NCBI GenBank assembly: GCA_002405565.1
Contig: DHMB01000023.1
Location: forward strand, 6,594-17,991
Direction of reading: 5' to 3'
DNA length: 11,398 nucleotides
Origin: Clostridiales bacterium UBA4653
GTDB taxonomy: Bacteria > Bacillota > Clostridia > Oscillospirales > CAG-272
Positions 6,459 through 11,398 of this stretch are shown piece after piece. Each line of letters opens with the position of its first letter. Position 1 is the first letter of the stretch. A program made the position numbers and the translations under genes. The notes beneath the pieces are model-generated. The model was not told the origin of the DNA, did no database searches, and worked only from the letters and a program-made list of their open reading frames with translations.

Positions 6459-7277
6459 ATGCAAAACAAAAAAACACTCGCCCTTGTGGAAAGCGCGGTT
6501 ATGATTGCGCTCGCCACGGTACTGAGCATTCTCAAGATCGCCGAGCTTCCCTACGGCGGCTCGATAACGCTCGCGTCAATGCTTCCGATAGCGATAATCG
6601 CCTATCGCAGAGGTACGGGCTGGGGAGTCGCCTCCGCCCTTGTTTACAGCGTCATCCAACAGCTCCTCGGTCTCAAAAATCTGACATACGTCACAACTTG
6701 GCAGAGCATTCTTGCAGTCATTCTGCTTGACTATGTGATCGCGTTTACGGTTGTCGGTTTTGCCGGCGTATTCAAAAAAGCCGTGAAAAATCAGGCAGTA
6801 GCGCTGACGCTCGGTTGCGTTCTCGTTTCCGTTCTCCGCTATGCGTGCCATGTTCTTTCCGGCGCGACCGTCTGGGCAGGACTTTCAATTCCGACTCAGG
6901 CTGCCCTTTCATATTCCTTTGTATATAACGCAACGTATATGCTCCCCGAATGTATCATTCTCGCAATCTCCTCCATGTATATCGCTTCGCTCATCGACTT
7001 CCGCGGCGAAAAGCTGAAAAGAATCAAGCGCGAAAGCACCGCCGTATATTCTCCCTGGATCGGCGCCGGAGCGGGACTTATCGCCTGTGCGGCTGTCATA
7101 TTTGACGTTGCAACCATATTCCCGAAGCTCCAGAATTCCGAAACGGGCAGCTTTGATATAACCGGAATTTCATCCGTCAACTGGGGCGTCGTTATCGCAG
7201 TAACGGTATCGGGATTTGTGATTTCCGCTCTGCTTATGGCGGTAAACCACCTCATAAAAGCAAAAAAGGTTGATTGA
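6459..7277 (+). CDS. thiT: ThiT-type thiamine-specific S-component of an ECF transporter, with C-terminal extension
   Basis: A 272-residue integral membrane protein. ThiT binds thiamine outside the cell and delivers it through the shared ECF energising module, which is not encoded here. The core of about 1-180 contains six likely transmembrane segments and motifs seen in the family: LPYGGSITLASMLPI (30-44), RYACHVLSGATVWAG (127-141) and YNATYMLPE (156-164). ThiT proteins are usually about 190-200 residues. This one continues for some 85 more with a charged linker (181-197) and two further hydrophobic helices (about 203-221 and 243-262). The chosen ATG has AAGAGG at 8-nt spacing; a GTG at 6426 in frame lies inside the terminator hairpin and is rejected. 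TPP-riboswitch control and the kinase neighbour support thiamine as substrate. Confidence 0.92.
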   Translation: MQNKKTLALVESAVMIALATVLSILKIAELPYGGSITLASMLPIAIIAYRRGTGWGVASALVYSVIQQLLGLKNLTYVTTWQSILAVILLDYVIAFTVVGFAGVFKKAVKNQAVALTLGCVLVSVLRYACHVLSGATVWAGLSIPTQAALSYSFVYNATYMLPECIILAISSMYIASLIDFRGEKLKRIKRESTAVYSPWIGAGAGLIACAAVIFDVATIFPKLQNSETGSFDITGISSVNWGVVIAVTVSGFVISALLMAVNHLIKAKKVD

Positions 7278-7282
7278 AAATC

Positions 7283-7909
7283 ATGAAAAAATGCGGTAAA
7301 TGCTATATAATCTGCCCCTTTGACAGCGACCTTGCCCTCTCGGACGTTTCCGTCACAAAAGATGATTTCATCATCTGTGCGGACGCCTCGTGCGGCATAG
7401 CTGAAGCGCACGGACTTTCACCCGATCTTATAATCGGCGATTTCGATTCCGGCTCGCGCCCGGAAAATGCGCCGTGCGAGATAGTCGAATATCCCTCCGA
7501 AAAGGACGATACAGACACGATGCTCTGTCTCAAAGCGGCAATTGAGCGCGGCTTTTCTGAGATTGTCATCGTCGGCGGGATCGGCGGCAGGCTTGACCAT
7601 ACTCTTGCAAACATTTCGGCTCTTCTCTATGCGGACGAATGCGGCGTAAGGGCAATTCTCAAGGGCTCCGCAAACACGGCTTTTATCGCCCGCGACGAAG
7701 AACGCATACAAAAAATTCCGGGCACGTATCTCTCGCTTTTTTCCGTCACATCCGCCGCGGAGGCTTCAATAAAAGGAACAAAATACGGCGGCGACCACAC
7801 AACAATTCTCCGTAGCTTTCCCCTCGGAGTAAGCAACGAAATAACGGAGGACGAGGCAGTTCTGACGGTTCACACCGGAAAGCTCCTCTGCGTTATATCG
7901 AAAAAATAA
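7283..7909 (+). CDS. thiN: Thiamine pyrophosphokinase
   Basis: A complete 208-residue enzyme that transfers pyrophosphate from ATP to thiamine to make TPP, the active cofactor and the ligand of the upstream riboswitch. Catalytic-domain motifs are all present: CADASCGIAE (32-41), PDLIIGDFDS (47-56), EKDDTD (73-78) and GGIGGRLDHTLAN (98-110). The C-terminal TPK beta domain has GVSNE (182-186). The ATG at 7283 lies 5 nt after the thiT stop. A TTG at 7274 overlaps that stop in the frame, but its spacing to the AAAAAGG ribosome binding site is only 4 nt, so the ATG is preferred; that choice is moderately certain. It forms a two-gene import and activation operon with thiT. Confidence 0.95.
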   Translation: MKKCGKCYIICPFDSDLALSDVSVTKDDFIICADASCGIAEAHGLSPDLIIGDFDSGSRPENAPCEIVEYPSEKDDTDTMLCLKAAIERGFSEIVIVGGIGGRLDHTLANISALLYADECGVRAILKGSANTAFIARDEERIQKIPGTYLSLFSVTSAAEASIKGTKYGGDHTTILRSFPLGVSNEITEDEAVLTVHTGKLLCVISKK

Positions 7910-7928
7910 TTATGCGCGCTTTTAACGC

Positions 7929-7962
7929 AAAAATCCGGCTCTGTTCAGAGCCGGATTTTTTA
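7929..7962. terminator. Bidirectional intrinsic terminator
   Basis: AAAAATCCGGCTCT (7929-7942) pairs perfectly over 14 bp with AGAGCCGGATTTTT (7947-7960) around a GTTC loop. T-runs flank it on both strands. It lies 19 nt after the kinase stop and ends 2 nt before the stop of the convergent exonuclease gene, so it should terminate both units. Confidence 0.95.
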
Positions 7963-7963
7963 T

Positions 7964-8878
7964 TCAGAATTTATAATGTCCGTTTGTAAACTCGCCCGAG
8001 GAAAGCTCTTCGTCGGCTTTTTCATAGACATAAAGCTGTGCGTCGAGCATATCGAGCTCGCTGACTATGTATGCCTCGGTCGTCTGCGGAATGACAATCG
8101 CCCCGAATTCCCTTTTGCCGTGGTGAGAAGCGATTATATGAGCAAGATGCATAACCGTCTGCCTGTCCGCGCCCATTCTCTCTCCGCAGTCCTCAACCAT
8201 TTTTGTTCCGAGATAGAGATGACCGAAAAGGTTGCCCTCCGCAGTATATTCCCCCGCGCCGAGCTCGCCCGCAATCATCTCGCGGAGCTTGCCGATGTCA
8301 TGAAGAATTATTCCCGCCATCACCATTTCCGCGTCAACGCCGCTGTACGCCCTGCATGCGGATTCGGAAGAAATGAGCATTCTGTATACATGATAAAGCA
8401 GTCCGCCGCGGATGTTATGGTGCATTTTCTGCGCTGCGGGCCAGATGAGGAGCTTTTCCCTGTTCTCCTCATAAAGCGTCGTCGCGATATTGCGGAGCGA
8501 CTCGTTCTCAAAAGAATTTATCGTGTCCATTATAAAGTCATACATTTCCTTCGCGGGAACAGGCGCCGAAGCGATAAAATCCTCTTCGCGGACGCCGTCC
8601 GCTTCGGTAGCCGCACGGATTCTGCTTGCCGTAAAGCTGAGCGCGCCGTTGAACGGCGCACCGTCGACCGTCAGGCAAACAATGCTTCCCGTGCTGTACG
8701 GAATGTCGGAACGCTTCGTATCCCACATTTTTGCGGGGAGCTCGCTCTTCCCGTCGCTTATCGTGATTATCACAAATGACGAACCGTTTCTCGTCTCTTT
8801 CTGCGTTATTTCGCGGAGAAGCCCGAAAACGCTTGCGTGATTTGTTTTTCCGTCAAGAAGGTCTTTTATAGTTGCCAT
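7964..8878 (-). CDS. yhaM: YhaM-type 3'-5' exoribonuclease (OB fold plus HD domain)
   Basis: A complete 304-residue protein, close to the roughly 314 residues of Bacillus subtilis YhaM, a metal-dependent 3'-5' exonuclease acting on short single-stranded RNA. Residues about 14-88 form an OB-fold nucleic-acid-binding domain (VFGLLREITQKETRNGSSFV at 17-36 and the region AKMWD 49-53). The HD phosphohydrolase domain covers about 155-290, with NIRGGLLYHVYRM (155-167), the HD pair in ILHDIGKLRE (191-200), GHLYLGTKM (219-227), SHHGKREFGA (251-260) and SELDMLDA (273-280). These are plausible metal ligands. An AAAGGA ribosome binding site lies about 7 nt before the ATG. It follows the phosphoesterase gene by 18 nt, and the strong terminator starts just past its stop. 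Confidence 0.88.
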   Translation of the reverse strand: MATIKDLLDGKTNHASVFGLLREITQKETRNGSSFVIITISDGKSELPAKMWDTKRSDIPYSTGSIVCLTVDGAPFNGALSFTASRIRAATEADGVREEDFIASAPVPAKEMYDFIMDTINSFENESLRNIATTLYEENREKLLIWPAAQKMHHNIRGGLLYHVYRMLISSESACRAYSGVDAEMVMAGIILHDIGKLREMIAGELGAGEYTAEGNLFGHLYLGTKMVEDCGERMGADRQTVMHLAHIIASHHGKREFGAIVIPQTTEAYIVSELDMLDAQLYVYEKADEELSSGEFTNGHYKF

Positions 8879-8896
8879 AGATATTTCCTTTCGCAG

Positions 8897-10186
8897 TTAA
8901 ACCGAAAATGTTTTTTCAAGGGGTCGACTTTCTTTATCCCATGAGTTGACCGCCGTAACCGATATTTTCATCTCCCCTTCGGGCAGGTCGCAAAGGTCAA
9001 CTCTGTATTTTTTCTCCATATCCGCAGGGTCTCCGTGACGGAAAAAGTCGCTTATCAGGGTCTTGTTTATGAGTCTGTCGCCTTCGGCATCGACGGTTAT
9101 CCTGTAATGATGAACCATGTCGTCATCACTTGCGGCGTCAAAGCAAAGGAAATACGTTTTCTGACCTCTTTCATCCTCACCCTTCTCAATCGAAAGCTCC
9201 GCCGACTCATCAAACCAAGGTACGCGCGCCTCGTCTTTTCTGTCCTCGCAATAGGTGTCGAGCTCGTCGCCGATGACCCAGGGCGTTTTTATAATCTTGT
9301 CATTGTAAAAGTCCATTCTCGTCACGCGCACATGCTGATTTGCGTCAACCTCGCAGAGGAGCCCCTGCGAGAAACGGTAACCGTACTGCACAACGTAGCC
9401 GCGCTCATACATATATCCGTTCCCGTCCGGCCCGTGCTCGATCGCCATATATCTGACCGCGCCGCACCCGATTGACGTAAACTTTTTCTGCATAATGCTT
9501 CGCTCATCGTTTATCGGATAATGCAGATGTCCGCCGAACGTAATCACATTCGGATATTTTGAGAGGACAGGCGTCAGATCCGCCGTGTCCCATTCATCGC
9601 CGAGAAGACTTCCGTAGCAGGTGTTGTGTATCATCGGATGAGTGATGAAGAATATCTTCTTCTCCGGTTCATCCGCCGTTATTTTTTCAAGAATGTCGGA
9701 AAGCCATTTTTTTGCGTCGTCTCCGTATCTTATCGGCGCAATGCTTATCGGCGTCATGGCTATTATGTGCTGTCCTTTTATGACAGCGTGTCGGTTTGCC
9801 CTCTGCGCCATATCGAGGTCGGTATCAAAGGCAAAATGCTCCGCTCCTAGACAGTCATAAAAATATTTTTCCATTCTGAGCTGATTTTCGTCTCCCCAGA
9901 AGAGGTCGTGCCAGTTGCCGAGACAATACATTATCGGCACTACGGGCTGCATTTCGCTATCGTATATCTCCTTGAATTTCACAAGCTGATTTTCGTCGCG
10001 CGAGTTTATCAGATCTCCGACAAAGAGCATTGCGTCAAGCCCGTTTTTCGCCTTTGTGCGGAGCTGACGAAGCGCCCGACGGAATTTCATCTCCGAATCG
10101 TCGTCGCCGCCCGTTATGTGCACATCGCTTATCGCACCGAACGTGAATATTATGTTGTTTTCATCAAAATCGGGTATTCTTTTCAT
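8897..10186 (-). CDS. Calcineurin-like metallophosphoesterase with C-terminal beta domain
   Basis: A complete 429-residue protein. The catalytic domain of about 12-250 has the binuclear-metal motifs of the family: ISDVH (19-23), FVGDLINSRDEN (55-66), LGNWHD (89-94), ITHPM (181-185) and FGGHLH (217-222). The third motif is normally GN-H-D/E; here a tryptophan separates Asn91 and His93. Residues about 325-429 form a probable beta-sandwich, possibly fibronectin-like, ending NSWDKESRPLEKTFSV. There is no signal peptide, so it is predicted cytoplasmic. GAGGA (complement of 10191-10195) lies 4 nt before the ATG, which is rather close. Its substrate is unknown; family members hydrolyse phosphomonoesters, phosphodiesters or nucleotides. 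It appears to be cotranscribed with the exoribonuclease 18 nt downstream. Confidence 0.88.
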   Translation of the reverse strand: MKRIPDFDENNIIFTFGAISDVHITGGDDDSEMKFRRALRQLRTKAKNGLDAMLFVGDLINSRDENQLVKFKEIYDSEMQPVVPIMYCLGNWHDLFWGDENQLRMEKYFYDCLGAEHFAFDTDLDMAQRANRHAVIKGQHIIAMTPISIAPIRYGDDAKKWLSDILEKITADEPEKKIFFITHPMIHNTCYGSLLGDEWDTADLTPVLSKYPNVITFGGHLHYPINDERSIMQKKFTSIGCGAVRYMAIEHGPDGNGYMYERGYVVQYGYRFSQGLLCEVDANQHVRVTRMDFYNDKIIKTPWVIGDELDTYCEDRKDEARVPWFDESAELSIEKGEDERGQKTYFLCFDAASDDDMVHHYRITVDAEGDRLINKTLISDFFRHGDPADMEKKYRVDLCDLPEGEMKISVTAVNSWDKESRPLEKTFSV

Positions 10187-10198
10187 TTTGTCCTCATT

Positions 10199-10233
10199 AA
10201 AATCCGCGCCCCGCGATCATCTCGCGGAGCGCG
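10199..10233 (-). terminator. Probable intrinsic terminator after the surface-protein gene
   Basis: CGCGC (10205-10209) pairs with GCGCG (10229-10233), and after one C-A mismatch CCGCGA (10211-10216) pairs with TCGCGG (10222-10227) around a 5-nt loop. In the leftward direction the stem is followed by GATTTTAA, a short T-run, so termination may be partial. It separates the surface-protein gene from the phosphoesterase operon. I could not find a convincing promoter for that operon in the 61-bp gap. Confidence 0.6.
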
Positions 10234-10247
10234 TTTCTTTTTACAGA

Positions 10248-11398
10248 TTACTTTGTTTTCTTCTTTCCGAGAACAAGTCCCGTGCCGATAACGGACACAA
10301 TCGCGATTGCCGCACCTGCGCCGATCGTCGAGCCGCAGCCCTTGCTTTCGGAAGAGCCGTCGGTCGTTGTGCTGCCGTCCGGAACGGTTGTAACGGTCGT
10401 GACAACACTGCCTGAGTCGTCCGTCGAAGGCTTATCGGTTGATTCGGAACCGGAAGTCGTTTCGGGCGGATTGTCCTTTTTTGTCGTTGTGGTAGTGGAC
10501 GAAGTGCCCTCTTCCCACTTTGCAAAGAGTTCAAGTTCGCCGTATTTCGTCATTGTGAAATCCGGATCATAAGGCTGTGTAAACGCCGCGTCGAGATACC
10601 AGCCGCAGAAGGTGTAGCCCGCTTTTTCCATATATGTGTTTGCAAGCGCGTCACCGATCTTCTTGCCGAAATCAACCTTGACCGTGTTCACCTTATCCTT
10701 ATTTGTGAGGTATTTGTGCAATTTGAGCTCAAAATACGTCTTTTCCGTAGCCTGACTTGCCGAGAAAACGGATGCAACGGCGGATTCGCCCTCCATGTTT
10801 TCGTTTGCGGCGATTACCTTATAATAATATCTCGTGCCGGCGTCAAGTCCGGTGAGAGTTGTTGTAAAGTATGATCCGTCCGCGCTGAGAACGCCTTCGG
10901 CGTATTTACCGTTTTCAAGAGTGGGGTTGTCGTCCTTTGAATAGATGACGCCGTATTTTGTCAGCTTTTCGCCCTTGATTGCAAGGATTGTATTCTTGAG
11001 AACGATGTTGTCCGTCGCCTGACTCTGAGTTGTCGTCATGATCGTAGGAGCGGCTTTCCCGGAAGTCTCTGTCGTAATCTTAACCTTCATTTCCTGTCCC
11101 GGCTCGGAAAGCACTTCGATCTTCAGGTTGAAGTTGTGTGCGCCCTTCCAGTTTGAAGGATAGGAGTTGAGCGAAGGTGAATTTCCGGTAACGGAGAGGT
11201 AATTTATCGTGTTGCAGACAGCCGTCGCCGGATCGTCGCTTACGTAATAGTAAGGATCGTCTGGGGTCTGGGTTGTCATTTTCTTGCCGTACTTGTCATA
11301 GCCCTCTCTGAGAAGCGGAACTATGCCGGGGTCATGGGAAGCGCCGTTTACGGGAGTGCATGAGTCTGCCTCACCGCTCGCAAAATAGAGACGGTTGG
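10248..11398 (-). CDS. Surface protein with FN3-like region, InlB-type repeat and C-terminal anchor; N-terminus beyond right edge
   Basis: The frame is open from the right edge (first full codon at 11396) to a TAA at 10248-10250, giving 382 residues. A Met codon at 11277-11279 is not the true start: the frame continues upstream without a stop, and no ribosome binding site is seen. In order from that Met: an unrecognised region (about 1-80) following 39 further upstream residues; an FN3-like segment ending GLDAGTRYYYKVIAANENMEGES; an InlB B-repeat (Listeria-Bacteroides repeat) with KAGYTFCGWYLDAAF and a closing LELFAKWEEG; a Thr/Ser/Pro/Asp-rich stalk; and a tail of SKGCGS, one transmembrane helix (TIGAGAAIAIVSVIGTGLVLG) and KKKTK. 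There is no LPXTG motif. The protein is predicted to be exported and displayed outside the membrane; the ligand and enzymatic content, if any, are not visible. Confidence 0.85.
   Translation of the reverse strand, partial: NRLYFASGEADSCTPVNGASHDPGIVPLLREGYDKYGKKMTTQTPDDPYYYVSDDPATAVCNTINYLSVTGNSPSLNSYPSNWKGAHNFNLKIEVLSEPGQEMKVKITTETSGKAAPTIMTTTQSQATDNIVLKNTILAIKGEKLTKYGVIYSKDDNPTLENGKYAEGVLSADGSYFTTTLTGLDAGTRYYYKVIAANENMEGESAVASVFSASQATEKTYFELKLHKYLTNKDKVNTVKVDFGKKIGDALANTYMEKAGYTFCGWYLDAAFTQPYDPDFTMTKYGELELFAKWEEGTSSTTTTTKKDNPPETTSGSESTDKPSTDDSGSVVTTVTTVPDGSTTTDGSSESKGCGSTIGAGAAIAIVSVIGTGLVLGKKKTK

Noticed and set aside
7274..7282. TTG start for the thiamine pyrophosphokinase overlapping the thiT stop
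   Set aside because: Spacing to the AAAAAGG is only 4 nt and TTG is a weak start; ATG at 7283 is preferred, though the overlap cannot be excluded.
7976..8779. 267-codon open frame on the plus strand opposite the exoribonuclease gene
   Set aside because: It lies entirely inside a gene with clear OB and HD motifs, shows no recognisable protein features and begins just after a strong terminator without a promoter.
10248..11279. Surface protein starting at the internal ATG at 11279 as a complete 343-residue gene
   Set aside because: No ribosome binding site or signal peptide at that Met, and the same frame stays open to the window edge.
1..11398. CRISPR arrays, insertion sequences, tRNA or rRNA genes, attachment sites
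   Set aside because: No repeat-spacer pattern, transposase, terminal inverted repeats of an element or tRNA-like segment was seen on either strand.

Overview
The window reads as chromosomal DNA of a low-to-mid G+C Gram-positive bacterium of class Clostridia, most likely a gut-type Oscillospiraceae/Ruminococcaceae relative. The evidence is the gene order hrcA-grpE-dnaK-dnaJ-prmA under a CIRCE operator, a DnaK lacking the N-terminal insertion of Gram-negative homologues, an ECF-type thiamine S-component behind a TPP riboswitch, and a surface protein ending in a KGCGS-plus-transmembrane tail. The genus cannot be fixed from the sequence alone.

Layout, left to right. (1) 1-187, minus strand: the first 62 codons of an unrecognised membrane protein that runs off the left edge. 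A consensus sigma-A promoter (360-388) precedes it, followed by a leader of about 165 nt with several stems, including a well-formed candidate H-type pseudoknot just before the ribosome binding site. (2) 427-6091, minus strand: the class I heat-shock operon hrcA, grpE, dnaK, dnaJ, prmA, transcribed leftward from a promoter and CIRCE element at 6111-6177. (3) 6138-6458: divergent control region; the rightward half carries a promoter, a TPP riboswitch and its intrinsic terminator. (4) 6459-7909, plus strand: thiT (thiamine uptake) and a thiamine pyrophosphokinase, forming an uptake-and-activation unit. (5) 7929-7962: a strong bidirectional terminator between convergent units. (6) 7964-10186, minus strand: a metallophosphoesterase followed 18 nt later by a YhaM-type OB/HD 3'-5' exoribonuclease. 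(7) 10248-11398, minus strand: the C-terminal 382 residues of a large surface protein with a fibronectin-III-like segment, an InlB/Listeria-Bacteroides repeat, a Thr/Ser-rich stalk and a C-terminal membrane anchor; its start lies beyond the right edge.

The genes fall into three functional groups. HrcA represses its own operon through CIRCE; DnaK, DnaJ and GrpE form the Hsp70 folding cycle; PrmA methylates ribosomal protein L11. TPP made by the kinase from imported thiamine should bind the riboswitch and shut off both import and kinase genes. The exonuclease and phosphoesterase share an apparent operon, but their joint role is not known.

Most of the window is conventional. The least explained part is the structured leader at 188-353, where an apparently undescribed cis-regulatory RNA is possible. 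Lesser oddities are the GNWHD spelling of a catalytic motif in the phosphoesterase, a C-terminal two-helix extension of ThiT, and the Cys-containing C-terminal anchor of the surface protein.
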